DNA of 64,000 nt from Leptopterna dolabrata (Eukaryota; Arthropoda; Insecta; Hemiptera; Miridae), in contig OX940980.1 in the NCBI GenBank assembly GCA_954871275.1, positions 28,289,189-28,353,188 of the forward strand, given 5' to 3'. Below are positions 21,299 to 32,423 of this stretch, one piece after another; within the stretch, counting starts at the first letter, position 1, and each line of letters starts with the position of its first letter. A program made the translations under genes and the position numbers. The notes under the pieces are model-generated. The model did no database searches. It worked only from the letters and a program-made list of their open reading frames with translations, and had not been told where the DNA came from.

Positions 21299-23755
21299 AT
21301 GCCTCGAACTCCGCGACGTCCTCCCAAAGAGCCGAGGATTGTTACTTGCTACCACTGTAATTATTCCACTAAAATCAAGAGTAATTTACAGAAACATATC
21401 ACAAATGTACACGTACTAAAGCGCGGTGTTCCGCGGGAGAAGTTTTTCAGTTGCCCTATGTGTAACTTCAGCACAACTCGCGTCAAGATGTTCGACCATT
21501 ATTCTCAAAACCATGAAGTTCCTATAAGCAAGTATATTCATAATTTTCTGAATATGGAAGAATTTCGGTCTTGGAAAACGAAGATAGAGAGAGATGAAAC
21601 GTCCAGGTATATAGTTTTGAAAGGCGTCAGCAAATTGAAAAGCTGCAACGTATGGTACTACAGGTGTCATAGAGATGGGTTTTTCAATAGCAAAGGTACA
21701 GGCAAAAGAAATCTTAAAATTAAAGGTACCAACAAAATCAATGGATGCTGCCCATCAGAGATGAAGGTAACAGAGGATAAGAACACGGGTAATGTTCAAG
21801 TGCACTTTGTCAACACTCACGTCGGTCATTCTAAAGACCTGAATCGTTTGCCGTTGTTGAAAGAGGATAAAGATCGTATTGCCGAAAAGCTGGCGCTCAA
21901 AGTCCCTCTCAATAAAGTGCTGGACGAAATACAAAATAGCAAATCGGAGGAGCAGAAATTAGAAAGAATTCACTTGATTACGAGGAAAGATGTGCTGAAT
22001 ATCGCAAGTTCTTACAAATTGAAGAATGACTGCATTCGGAAGAGTATAGACGGTGTAAGTGGTGAACTGGAAGAATGGGTTAAAATTATTCAACGAGAAA
22101 CCGAAGCGGTTAGACTGTACAAGCCTCAAGGAACAATTGACCCAGCGTACCCCCAGTTGAATAAGATGGATTTTGTGTTGATAGTTTATAACAGTGCCCA
22201 GTTGGAATATTTGAGGTTTTACGGGGGGAACTGCATATGCTTCGATAGAACGCATCAACGTAGTACCCACGATTTCGAATTGACATCTTTATTAGTGATA
22301 GACGAGTTGAGGAAAGGATTCCCATGCGCGTTCATGTTGAGCAATCGAGCCGATTTTGAGATCATGTCTATTTTTGTTAATAATTTAGTTCAGTCTCTCG
22401 GGTGCACTATGGCGAGCCAAGTTTTCATGAGTGATATCTCCAATATATATTATGACGCGTGGTGCTCTTCAATGAATATCCCTGGATGCAGATTTTTCAG
22501 TTCGTGGCACGTGGACAGGGCTTGGCGGAAACTCTTGATGAAAATCAAAATCTCCGAGAAGAGGATGTACGCTTACAAAATCGTGAGGGCCCTAACAATG
22601 GAGAGGAGTAGAGAGCAGTTCGCTCAAATCATGGCCACAGCTATATCCGATTTGAAGAGTGATCCGGATACTTTGCAGTTCGGCGAGTTGTTTGAAAAAG
22701 AGTTCAGTTCAAACTACATGTGCTGGGCTAATTGTTATCATCTGGACAGTTCGTCTGTAACAAATGCACCCATAGAAGCTACGAGTAAATCAATTAAGAA
22801 CGTGTTTTTGCAAGGGAAGAAGTGTAAGAGGCTGGATAAATCAGTGGCTGAGCTGATGAAGCTGACGAGGGATAAACTTTATGACCAATCGATCATTGCA
22901 CACAAAGGTAATTTGCCATCAGAAATAGATTCAATTCAGAAGCGTCATGAAGTCTACTTGATGTCAATGACACCTGATCTTTCTTTCCAGAAATCTGATA
23001 ACGGCTGGAAAGTCATCACATCGCCCACAGATAAACCTTGCGATGTCGTTCCTAATAACCTTGCATGTCCCTGTAATTTCCGCTGTGAGCAGTGTCGGAT
23101 GTGCTACCACTCTTACAAATGCTCATGTATGGAGTCTGTCGTTGACTGGAATGTTTGCAAGCACATCCATTTCGTTGCATCATGTGTGAGCAGTATGACC
23201 ACTGCGGCGATTCAAGTTCAACATGCTGCTCAACCAGCTCAACATTCTCCTCAGCATCCACAAATCAACCAAAACGCTCAGCATATCCAGCACAACCCCC
23301 ACCAAATTCAAGTGGTGTCTCAACAACCGCCACAGCAAGTGCTTCGTGGGTCCCATCCTATGGTACAACAAATCCCGGTCCACAATCATGTCCTGCAGCT
23401 TCAACAGGCGCAGCATCACGTCCAACTCATGCCGCATCAGGTTCTGCAACACGTGCCGAATAGAACAATGAACAATCAAAGCCAGAGTGACGACGACGAT
23501 CGTTCTATGGAGGTTCTGCAAATCTGCGAATCCAACGTCACGCAAGAACTTGAAGACTTGATCTTGAAACAGTTCATCAAGCCAGAGAATGTGGATTCTG
23601 AATTGAAACAAGCTAAAAACAGTGCTTTAAAATTAGTGCAAGACATTTTCGATGCAGTCGAAACTCGAGCTCAATTAGAAATATTCACTAACGCTATCTT
23701 ACCTGTTCTTCCGACAATAACAGCTATGAAGTATGCTGGCTGTACCTATAAATAA
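21299..23755 (+). CDS. MULE transposase-like protein with C2H2 and SWIM zinc fingers (818 aa, single exon)
   Basis: The first ATG of the frame is 21299 (purine at -3). Domains in order: two C2H2 fingers (C17-C20-H33-H38 and C52-C55-H67-H72); a FLYWCH/GCM1-like zinc cluster at about 118-180 (C123, C151, H174, H177); a MULE transposase domain at about 310-500, with CFDRTH (D316), FMSD (D379), SSWHVDRAWRK at 401-411 and a Glu at 493 in NAPIEATSKSIK; a SWIM finger C608-x-C610...C620-x-H622; a Gln/His-rich tract at about 638-722; an acidic patch SDDDD at 730-734; and a helical C-terminus. Mutator transposases use D-D-E chemistry to cut and join DNA, and all three acids appear present. The frame is intact in a region of decayed transposons and I found no inverted termini or 9-bp duplication around it, so a domesticated gene is as likely as an active element. 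An insect-wide family of such proteins exists. Confidence 0.8.
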   Translation: MPRTPRRPPKEPRIVTCYHCNYSTKIKSNLQKHITNVHVLKRGVPREKFFSCPMCNFSTTRVKMFDHYSQNHEVPISKYIHNFLNMEEFRSWKTKIERDETSRYIVLKGVSKLKSCNVWYYRCHRDGFFNSKGTGKRNLKIKGTNKINGCCPSEMKVTEDKNTGNVQVHFVNTHVGHSKDLNRLPLLKEDKDRIAEKLALKVPLNKVLDEIQNSKSEEQKLERIHLITRKDVLNIASSYKLKNDCIRKSIDGVSGELEEWVKIIQRETEAVRLYKPQGTIDPAYPQLNKMDFVLIVYNSAQLEYLRFYGGNCICFDRTHQRSTHDFELTSLLVIDELRKGFPCAFMLSNRADFEIMSIFVNNLVQSLGCTMASQVFMSDISNIYYDAWCSSMNIPGCRFFSSWHVDRAWRKLLMKIKISEKRMYAYKIVRALTMERSREQFAQIMATAISDLKSDPDTLQFGELFEKEFSSNYMCWANCYHLDSSSVTNAPIEATSKSIKNVFLQGKKCKRLDKSVAELMKLTRDKLYDQSIIAHKGNLPSEIDSIQKRHEVYLMSMTPDLSFQKSDNGWKVITSPTDKPCDVVPNNLACPCNFRCEQCRMCYHSYKCSCMESVVDWNVCKHIHFVASCVSSMTTAAIQVQHAAQPAQHSPQHPQINQNAQHIQHNPHQIQVVSQQPPQQVLRGSHPMVQQIPVHNHVLQLQQAQHHVQLMPHQVLQHVPNRTMNNQSQSDDDDRSMEVLQICESNVTQELEDLILKQFIKPENVDSELKQAKNSALKLVQDIFDAVETRAQLEIFTNAILPVLPTITAMKYAGCTYK

Positions 23756-23756
23756 A
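23751..23756 (+). promoter_or_regulatory. AATAAA overlapping the stop codon
   Basis: AATAAA spans the TAA of the MULE-like gene. If used, it would give a 3' UTR of only about 15-25 nt. No better signal was noticed in the next 200 bp. Confidence 0.35.
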
Positions 23757-24865
23757 CTTGAACCCTACTTGTCTTTCTTGTTGGATGTACCAGTGTAAAT
23801 ACCTAATTATAATTATTCAACATGAACTTATCAGTGTAAATATCTGTACAGAAACACGTACTTGACTAATGATTCGTTGCATTATTTTGTAAAAATGCGG
23901 TAAATCCTGTGGAGGACCTGTACGTTTTGGCATTAGGTACCTAGGTAAGGGAAACACGCAGCTCGTTTTTCTTGGCAACAGTTTACATTTTACCTAGACT
24001 ACAATATTAACCGCACGAATTTTATTTTTCAGTCAATTTCGTGTAGGGCGGTGATGCTTTTACAGCTACGGGGTTTTGTAGGCTTCATGTCCTAACCGTA
24101 CTTTCGACACCGAAAGGAAATTACACCTTCATAGGAAACCCTGTGCAGTTGGATAATAATGTGAAGTTAAATTACATATTACTGTGATGAATATCTGAAG
24201 GAGCTGCTTACAATATTCAACTGTATCATAATGTTATCACAGAAATTATGCGCTAGGTACTTGTATTAAGCAGCGATTACATATATATTTTTTCAATAAC
24301 AGGAGGTGGTTGTTAAGAGCAGCAAACAAAAACACTAGGCACCTCCAAGCACATGATGTAGAATAAGAATTTTATTCTACGACCTGTGTATGTGCACAAA
24401 GATGGAAAGATCTGTGTATGTACAAGGTGTTAAAACAAAAATGACTGAAAGCGCATGTGAAACCTAAGAAGATAGCTATAAGATACGTCTTAGATTGCTG
24501 TGTACTTCCAAGGGGTATAATGAGACGCATACCTACTATTTTTGGTGCCACAGCGTCGTTTTCAAGATTTGTAAAGCGTAAGCTGTGTATGAGACTAACG
24601 TTATGCTCTTCCTCCAGCTTGCCCTAGGCAACGTATACCTACCTGTAAATTACCCTAGGCAGTGTAGTTGGGCAAGTTCGGCTCAGCATGAAGGAACATC
24701 AGTTATGATCTACTCAAGAGTCAATGCCTGCCTATGAAATTGCTCATCTTCCGTAAATGGCTCTCTGTTGTCAAATCTGTAACATATTTGAAATACATTT
24801 TTTTATATTCTTGAGGTGATATGTCTCTACCTCATCGCACTACCTACTCACCACCAGCAGCGTCT
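23757..24865. other. Intergenic, nothing recognised
   Basis: AT-rich flank of the MULE-like gene. I searched by eye for a terminal inverted repeat matching 20.8-21.3 kb and saw none. Confidence 0.35.
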
Positions 24866-25603
24866 GGAACCTGCGTCCTGGGGGGACGGAGATTCCGTTC
24901 CTGTCGGACGCCATGCATCAGCTGTTATCGTGAGGTTTTTTGGGGAAAAGAAAACAAAACAAAAAGAAAATTATAAGTCTGGCAATGAAATTAATTGATA
25001 GTATTGGAAGATGAAATGTTGAAGGTGAAAAAAAAAAAAAGAATTGTTACAATGGCCAGGACTCGAAGGGCGGGAAGCGACCGTGTAAGTCAGGAGCCTT
25101 GACCACTACACCATGGAGATCACTTGTTTGGGTCTGAGTGATGAGCGCCCTCAACTCTGTCTTTCGAAGGAGGAGAGTAAAGGCTCTCACACACTATGTG
25201 GGAACAGTACAGGAAACGCCGCAGTTAAGATGCGGGATACCGGCTGGCTCCCGCTGTCCCGCCCTGTGCCAATACACACATTAGGCAGGACGTTACACAA
25301 CTCTTTCCCCCACCACTCGTTTCAAGCGAGGGTGTGAAGGTGAACGCGGGGAAGGCGTGTGTGAATGCAAACATTGGAAGGTGGAGGGGGAATGTCCCGT
25401 ACCAGGCACCACCGTTTTTCACTTCGAGAGTGATCGCGGTGTAACCCGTCATGTGCTTACTCCATGCCGTGACCATCCCATCCCACCTAGCTTATCTCCA
25501 TTCAAATACACAGAAGCGAAAAAACAACCCGCGGCTGTTTCTTGTTCTGTTCCAACAGTGTGTGAGAACTGTCACGTCGAACCGTCCCCAGGACGCAGGT
25601 TCC
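24866..25603. repeat. Inverted repeat pair, GGAACCTGCGTCCTGGGG
   Basis: GGAACCTGCGTCCTGGGG near 24866 is matched by its complement near 25586-25603, both next to GACGG/CCGTC. The 0.7 kb between them is GC-richer than its flanks and contains several overlapping open frames without recognisable domains. It may be a DNA element; no target duplication was seen. Confidence 0.4.
25053..25119 (-). repeat. tRNA-like pol III unit (tRNA pseudogene or SINE head)
   Basis: On the minus strand TGGTGTAGTGG (25103-25113) fits a pol III A box and TTCGAGTCC (25059-25067) fits a B box, at tRNA spacing. A run of T follows on the same strand (25042-25029), as a pol III terminator would. The T arm does not pair well, so it is not a working tRNA. 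Confidence 0.4.
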
Positions 25604-25819
25604 CGAAGCTCAACTCTTGACCTTGTTGCCCAAGTGACGGTTCTGGTAGTTTTAACTACTGACTATCCCAAAACCTACATAAGACAGTGAGATCCTAACG
25701 AAGTGACAATACCAACTTATCACATGAACTACTAATCAACTTTCTGGTGTTAAACAACTTCATGAAGTAATTTACGGCCATTTGTCCTTCCAGGATGTGC
25801 GTTGTGAGTAGAGGCATTA

Positions 25820-26120
25820 GAGAGTTTTTCCTTACCACGGTCGGCCTTAGCATGGTGTCCGAACACCGTGCGATTACCGGGAACCAGGCAGAGAACGCAT
25901 GGACTAGCTAACACGGGACGTGTGATCGGCCTTCTTCACCGTGGTAGCTGAGCTTCACCCGGGCCGTACGACCCCCCCCCCCCCCCCTGGGACACCGTGC
26001 GTTTTATCCAAGGACACCGTACTAAGACCACGTGACATCCTGAAAAAGTTAGCATCCACGATGCGTTCCCCTAGATTCCTTACCACGGTGTCCCGACACC
26101 GTAGTAAGGAAAAACTCTCC
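25820..26120. mobile_element. PIF/Harbinger-like MITE
   Basis: Ends GAGAGTTTTTCCTTAC and the complement of GGAGAGTTTTTCCTTAC, flanked by TTA on both sides (25817-25819 and 26121-26123). The 3-bp TTA duplication is the Harbinger signature. ACACCGTG/CACGGTGT motifs recur inside, as does a C run at about 25972-25987. 301 bp. Confidence 0.65.
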
Positions 26121-26361
26121 TTAATGGTACCAAAGGTACCTATCTATTCCTTGCTTTCTCCTGCAGAATGGAAGGTAGGATAGAGAAACATGGCTTCCAT
26201 TCTCAGAAGCTGGGCACCGGATATAAAAACGCTGCAAATCATTACACAACCGATTATAATTTACCTGTACGTATAGATGCCCCTTCCACTTAGATAAATG
26301 TTTTCTGTGTCAGGAAAGCCCTAAATCGAGTACTGAAGCCGGCCGGCCGATTACATTTTAA

Positions 26362-26977
26362 CACATTCAGTGCGGCTGTCCCGGATCCGGGACGCCAGCA
26401 TATTCGCCAGCTATGCGGCCGTCCCGGATCCGAGCCACCTTCTATTGTGAAGTATTCGGGCTGTGCAAGGTTCCCGCACTGCTCCTGTCGTCGGGTTTTT
26501 CATGTGAAGGGGGGCTGGAAGGTCTCTGAAGGGTAAACATAACCTCAGTTTCAATGTTTACTATATAAAAGTTTCAAGATATTCGGGTTCAAAGTTCACC
26601 CTCACGTTTTCTGTCGTCCTGTGCCATGTTGTGTACGTTTTTAGTTTGTTCCTGAATCTTCACATGTGCAGGTGGTTCTTCATGTCTTCCTCCAGTGAAT
26701 GCGAGACTCCAAAAAAGGAGTTTACTCATAGAAAATTCCACCGCGATAGAGGTTGGTGGATCAGGGAGCCCCATTTGAACAACACTTGAACTCTCCAGCC
26801 GTGCGACTGTCCCAGATCCGGGACGGAGGTAAATTGCGCTTTAATTACGAAACTATGATATTTTGACATCTAAGAACGCATTTTCCTACGTCTACAATCC
26901 CAGATGATGTGATTGACCGCAAGAACTCAAATCAGGTTGGTTGGACGATTTCTCATCATTGTTCCGCACTGAATGTG
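26362..26977. mobile_element. piggyBac MITE
   Basis: Ends CACATTCAGTGCGG and CCGCACTGAATGTG, flanked by TTAA at 26358-26361 and 26978-26981, the piggyBac target. The palindrome GTCCCGGATCCGGGAC occurs once intact and in near copies near both ends. 616 bp, no transposase. Confidence 0.8.
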
Positions 26978-27157
26978 TTAATAAATAAGCAGTGGATTCA
27001 AGAATTCTATCATTATCACGGGGCATAATGGAGGTTTGCTGAAGTGAAAAAGTTGGTATAAGAAAAATGCGAAACAACCATAATTCTTCAAATAATGAAA
27101 TAGTAATCATGGAGCAACCAACTCGATTTCACACAGCCAGCCATGATTATAACCGAA

Positions 27158-27457
27158 TCGGCCTTGCCAGCTTGTGGCTACTGCCACGACACAGATGACC
27201 TCGAGCACCGACTCATGGTTTGTCCATGATTCAGCGAAGCCAGGTGCAGAATCCTACACTTTTCCAGATTGATCATTCAAGAAGTTTGTGTGTTTACAAA
27301 GTGATTTATTATTTATTTGAGAAGTAGGTATAAAAATTTAATTTAAAATATCAATGTTGTATAATATATTGTAATATACTCGTAAATCGTAAATTAAAAC
27401 TAATTCTTGGCCATGGCTAACTGCTAATGCAATTGAATTTATAAAAATAAAAAAAAC
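27158..27457 (+). pseudogene. 5'-truncated LINE tail inserted in B4
   Basis: Codes for CGYCHDTDDLEHRLMVC, a C-x2-C-x7-H-x4-C knuckle typical of the C-terminus of ORF2 in I/R1/jockey-like LINEs, then a stop, an AT-rich 3' UTR and an A-rich tail (AAAAATAAAAAAAA). B-family sequence resumes directly after the tail. Confidence 0.65.
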
Positions 27458-27518
27458 CAGGAGTTCCCTAGCAATGATTCTGGGCTGGATGTATTATGTG
27501 TCATTCACAATCATGTTT

Positions 27519-27718
27519 NNNNNNNNNNNNNNNNNNNNNNNNNNNNNNNNNNNNNNNNNNNNNNNNNNNNNNNNNNNNNNNNNNNNNNNNNNNNNNNNNN
27601 NNNNNNNNNNNNNNNNNNNNNNNNNNNNNNNNNNNNNNNNNNNNNNNNNNNNNNNNNNNNNNNNNNNNNNNNNNNNNNNNNNNNNNNNNNNNNNNNNNNN
27701 NNNNNNNNNNNNNNNNNN
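27519..27718. other. Assembly gap, 200 N
   Basis: Exactly 200 N, a fixed-size scaffold gap. Sequence after it does not continue element B4, so the true distance is unknown. Confidence 0.99.
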
Positions 27719-29129
27719 CGCAAAATGTGCACTGTTGTTATGTATAACCTTCTTCAGGGTTATCCACAAGAATTCATGGATCCTATAGGATGATTTGGGT
27801 TTGTAGCATCCATGACTCGAAAGTGATGGGTCGATGAGGGGGAAAGGGCGCGGTATTTAAAAAAGTGCATAATTATCATAGATAGTTGAGCGGCAGCTTG
27901 TGTGTGTCGTAATATGTCATAAAAAGTTGTGTTGATTGTGAAAATCCAATTGCTCTTTTAGAACTCTTGAAAATAGTCTTCAAAAATGTAGCTGAATGGG
28001 ACTGGTGAGGTATTAGGTTCCTTCCCATTTGCGTAGGTAGGTCTTAGGTATAAGTATAAGTAATGCTTTAGTAGGTATTGTATCGGTAAATGGGTAGCTC
28101 AAATCAATATAATGATGCCTTCTCCGTGGATGACTCGAATTTGAATAACCTGAAAAGATTGCTGGTGACCTTACCTATGTTTATGTGGTAATCATCCATT
28201 CTTCATTGAAGGTACCTACCTATATAGTAACAATAAAACACCTTTAGATTATCATGTATATTTGACTTCGGTACAGATTTTAATAGTAGAGGTTCTTGAA
28301 TTCATTTGGTTTGCCAGTCATACCGCCGTATGTTTTATTAGGTACTGAAAATTGGAGTGCCTATCATTCTTCTGAGAAACATCAGTCCACCACGACTTTG
28401 TAAAGGTGCAAGGCCTTCTGTGAAAAAGATGATTTACAATATCGTTGGAGCTAAATGCAAATGTAAATGTAAATGTTAAGGAGAAGACGTACTGTTACCA
28501 CCTGTCCCAATGATTCAAACAAATAAGTATATTATGCCACTCGAATTCATAGGTACGTTCGATGCGACTCCCAGTTGCAATAACCATCAACAAAGCTCAG
28601 AGACAATCGCTACAGGAGTAAGTATGGATTAAATTTGGAAATTCCATGCTTCACACAGTATGTGCTATGTGGCCTGCTCACGCGTTAGAAAACCTTCTGA
28701 TTTGTTCGAGTATAGGTAAACACCAGACGGAAAAACAAAAATATTTGTGTCCAAAAGCACTTCACCCTTAGCCGCAAAAAAGCGAAAACCTAGTAAGTAC
28801 ATTTCAAACAAACCCAGGGTTTAGCATACCGTCTGAACTATCTTTTCTCCAACCGATGGGAAACATGTCACAGGCGGTTTGATTCCTGAAAATCCCCATC
28901 GACCCGCATCTGGCGTTTTTCGTAAACCTACAATTACAGCATCATCATCTTCTGAGTCGGTCTCGTGAAGTATTTGGAAGACAGTGAGATTAGCGATACG
29001 ACGATACGAGATTTGGTCCGTGAGAGAATGGAGTCTTGAAAATTTTGAAACTCCCAGTTCAAATCAGTGTTCAAATTACAATTTGGTTAAATTCTAATTA
29101 TTATGTAAAGTACAAGTAGAGCTCAGATT
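27719..29129. other. Mostly unassigned; last 300 bp may be LINE ORF1 remains
   Basis: No exon is recognised. An ATGTAA microsatellite lies at about 28455. From about 28800 frames with short open stretches precede the LINE endonuclease and could be the end of ORF1, but no zinc knuckle was seen. Confidence 0.3.
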
Positions 29130-29545
29130 AGTCTGAATTTGAATTGTTTGCAATGGAATGCAAGATCATTACTGTAAAAAAAATTGAGTTAGAGCATTTT
29201 TTTGTATGTAAACGAAATACCCACTGGGTTCATCAGTGAAACTTGGTTAAATTCGTCTATTGCTGTGAAGTTCTTTCATTATAACATGTTAAGGCTTGAT
29301 AGAGCGGATTGTTGGGGAGGGGCCCTCATTAGAGATCACTTGCATTATGAAGGCTTAACATCAACTCTTTATAAACTGGATGGTACGGGATCCGTTGGAG
29401 CAAGAGTTACACTAGGTGATAATTTTGTGGTTGCGTATATAATCATGAAAGATCTACTCGAACGTCCCAACAATGGGAGAGTTACTTCAATTTCGTTCCT
29501 ACTTTAAGACTAATATGTGGTGATTTTAATGTGCACCACATGTAT

Positions 29546-30071
29546 TGTGATGAATTTAAATTTGGTTCATCACGGTGGCGTGAGGAAAGGCGCAGGCGGC
29601 GGATATCCACCGACATCTACGATCTTGTAAGAGGAGGGATGGAGGTGAGTGTTGGAATTTGCCCAGGCGGCGGTAATCCACCGACATCTAGGTTCTTTTG
29701 AGAGAGGAGGTGTAGTCTAGGCGGCGGTAGTCCACCGATCATCTAGACTTAGAGGAGAAGGTTTTTCCCAGGCGGCGGTAATCCACCGATCATCTGAGAG
29801 GAGGAGCAAGGTAGAGGAGAGAAGAGAGAGAGCTAGTTAGAGGAAGTGTCGAATGAAGCTAAAGCCCCAGGATCCAGGGTTTTATAGGAACTGGAGGCCT
29901 CTCCCTCCAACTCCCTGTTGGGAGTTGGTGGTGGGGCCCCAGGTTGTGTCCCTGGGTTCTGTGGCTTGTCTCCCCACTCAGTTGTTTATTGACGGAAACT
30001 AAGTTTGGCATTAGAATGTTGGTGAGAGCTTAAAGTTACTAGTGGAGTGTTCCCGGGAGGGAATCACGACA
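29546..30071 (-). repeat. 3' LTR, full length (526 bp)
   Basis: Starts TGTGATGAA and ends CACGACA on the + strand (TG...CA). The half towards 29546 holds four copies of AGGCGGCGG(T/A)(A/T)(A/G)TCCACCGA about 50-60 bp apart. A purine-rich tract (CTGGGGGGACCTC, minus strand) lies just outside its 5' edge at about 30072-30084, as a polypurine tract should. Confidence 0.8.
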
Positions 30072-31509
30072 GAGGTCCCCCCAGTTCGAACCAAGATTCG
30101 TGGAGCTGAAGGCGCAAGGTGACAGTGGCTGAGGGCTAAGGCAAACAGAAGTAGGGCTGAGGGCCAAGGGAATAAGTGAGGTGAGGGTCGGGTGCTGAAG
30201 GCGCAAGATCACAAGAGCTGAGGGCTAGGGCAAACATAGGAGGGGCTGAAGGCCAGAGGGTACAAAGGCTGAGGGCCACGGCAAACACGAGTGGGACTGA
30301 AGGTCTTGGACTTAAAGCTAGGTGGATATGTACTTAGGCTAAGGGTGGTTACATTGGTTGATGTCGAGTATTTACAATGGGTGAGGTGGAGTATTAACAA
30401 TAGTGATGTAGTATTAACAATAGTGATGATAGTCATAGCGCGATATAGTACAGTTGGATATAATAGTTAGTTATAGTTATAGTTATAGTTATGGTTATTT
30501 ACAAAGTATTTACAAGGTTAGTTATAGTTATGGTTATTTACAAAGTATTTACAAGGTATTTACAAGGTCGTGGGGGTACAATATAAGGGTGCGGAAGTCC
30601 GCCGTTCCCTGGGTGTGGATAGGATGTGGTGTGTGGATGGGTGTAGGTGTGGTTTAGGTGAAGTTTGGGGGCGCCTCGGTGATGCGGAAGGACCCCTGAT
30701 AGGAAGAATGATGGACCTACCGGGAGGGCCCTCCGCCTCGCCGGTGCGCCCGTGCAGTCCCCGTGTGCGGTGGCGGTGATGGGGCGGCCGCGGCGGGGCT
30801 GTGAGGGGCGGTACAGTGCGTGTGGATAAATGAGACACAAGCACTGTTCCGCGATCTCAAGGCCCCGCCGTGATTGCTCGTAGCGGGGCGGGGTTACTGG
30901 GCCGCCGGGACGCGGGGAATTCGGGGACGCTCCCTCCGTCCGTTTCGCCGCCCGGGCCGTTTTGTCCCGGCGGGAACTATTGGGGATATCCCCGGCGGTG
31001 TTGGGGAGGTAGGGGGTGTTCGGGGTTTGATGATTTCGGGGGGTGGTGGGGGAGACTGTATGTTGGGGGGGTCGAAAATTGATATTTGGGGGGCGGAAAA
31101 TTGAGGTTGAAATTCGGGAGGTGGGGGGTTGTTTTGGATGGGGGGGTTGCGAGTTACAGGGGGGGGGGGTTTGATTTGAATGGGGGGTGGGGGGGGGGGG
31201 GGGCATGAGTTCCGCGAGGCGGAACTCGCGGAGGATGGAGGACATCAAGGGGTCGATGGAGACGTAGGGAGGGTGTACCCCGGTGGCTTGTGCTGCGCGA
31301 AATTCGCGCAGTATTCGCCACTGGGGGTACTTCCACCGCCGGGGCCGGGGAGGTAATCCGGTAATCCGTGGCGGAGAATATGGAAGCGGTGATGGGGGCC
31401 CGGGCGAAGGGGGTAGGGGGGATAGCGGGTCCGGGACGAAAACGTCCCGGAGTATGGCCGCCATTTCCGGACCCGAATCGAAATCCGGAAACGGCGACGG
31501 AGGTGGGGG
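30072..31509 (-). repeat. G-rich, tandem-repeat filler of the LTR element
   Basis: 30100-30320 holds imperfect repeats of GCTGAGGGC(T/C)A.GGCAAACA, with a GCTGAAGGCGCAAG lead unit at about 30108 and 30193. 30464-30570 is a (GTTATA)n and GGTATTTACAA microsatellite. 30600-31510 is very G-rich on the + strand; long Pro/Arg/His-rich open frames on the minus strand follow from composition and carry no domain. It replaces the missing part of pol. Confidence 0.6.
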
Positions 31510-32423
31510 ACATTATACAGATCGGGTGTAGTTTTGGAATTTAAGCGGCGGTAGTCGCCGCAGGGGCGGATATCCCCATTGGGCTTCTGTACTATGTGAA
31601 GCGGGGAAGCCCAAGGGGATTTCGAGGGGCGGATAATTCCGTCCGCGATCAGTTTGTTGAAGTGTCGCCGGGCCTGGGAGAGTTGCAAGGGGTGGAGGCG
31701 GCGGGCTTTGGCGGAAATTGGGGGTCCGGTGGTTTCTATAAAGTGCTGTATCGTGGAAATATGTGCTGAGGGGCGGCGCTGGGGCTGATATTGTTGGAGG
31801 AGGGCTTCGAATTTGGTTGGTGGGCGGTCGATTGTGTGTATGAAACCGGGGATTGGTTTGTGGGTGGAGGGGTCTATCAGGCGCGCGTTTTTGACGTCGA
31901 CCTGGAGGCCTAAATATGCTAGGAAATCGGCCCCCAGGATTGCCTTCTCCACGTCCGCCACGGTAAATTCCCACTCGTACGCGAGTCCGCTCATGTAAAT
32001 TGATGAGCGGTAAGTCCCGTACGAGGGGATGGTGGTACCGTTGGCGGCGTAGAGAAGCTGTCGATAACTGCGCGCCTGACGACGGAGGATGTTGTTGGGA
32101 AAGATGGAGAGTGCCGCCCCTGTGTCGATGAGGAATGGGATGCTGGTCTTGCCGCATTTCAAAAATAGGCGTTGGTGGGTTGGAGCGGAGTGAGGCAAAA
32201 TTGCGGAGGCTGTGGGGGGGGGGGGGTGTCTGGCCGGGAGCAGGGGTGTCGGAGTTGAGGGGTGCTGGTGTTGGTGGCGGGTTGTCCCCTGCGAAGGAGA
32301 CGCGGGTCGACCTTTTCCCGTTCCGGGGTGGGGGAACGGTAGCGGCGTCGTGAGGTGCGGCCGGAAGGTTGGAGGACCTGGTTGAGGTTGGGGAGGGGTT
32401 GTTCCGGGGTGGGGGAACTGCAA
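31510..32423 (-). pseudogene. Protease and start of reverse transcriptase of the LTR element
   Basis: Around 32118-32126 the minus strand codes for FLIDTGAALSIFP, the DTG active site of a retropepsin, followed by AILGADFLAYLGL, the usual ILGxDFL block. Downstream come the RT N-terminus motifs IIRPSKSPWASPLHIVQKP and DIRPCGDYRRLN. Homology stops at about 31515 after LYNVPH; fingers and palm beyond this, YxDD, RNase H and integrase are absent. It could process gag but not copy itself. Confidence 0.7.

Larger units (their letters stand above)
26230..27518 (-). mobile_element. Helentron-like element, family B copy B4 (runs into the gap)
   Basis: Starts CGCTGCAAATCATTACACAA after AAAAA and follows copy B3 through AAATCGAGTAC, then GAGCAACCAACTCGATTTC and CCCTAGCAATGATTCTGGGC. 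It is interrupted by a piggyBac MITE and a LINE tail, and its far end is lost in the N gap. Confidence 0.6.

Noticed and set aside
25113..25690. Overlapping frames of 74-87 codons as a small gene
   Set aside because: Several frames on both strands are open at once in a GC-richer patch between inverted repeats; none has a motif.
30072..30105. tRNA or primer-binding site at GTTCGAACC
   Set aside because: The TTCGAA core resembles a tRNA T loop, but no cloverleaf can be formed, and given the minus orientation of gag and protease this is the polypurine-tract side of the element.
30538..31464. 308-codon Pro/Arg-rich minus-strand frame as a protein gene
   Set aside because: It lies in the G-rich filler of the LTR element; composition alone keeps it open, and parallel frames on both strands are open too.
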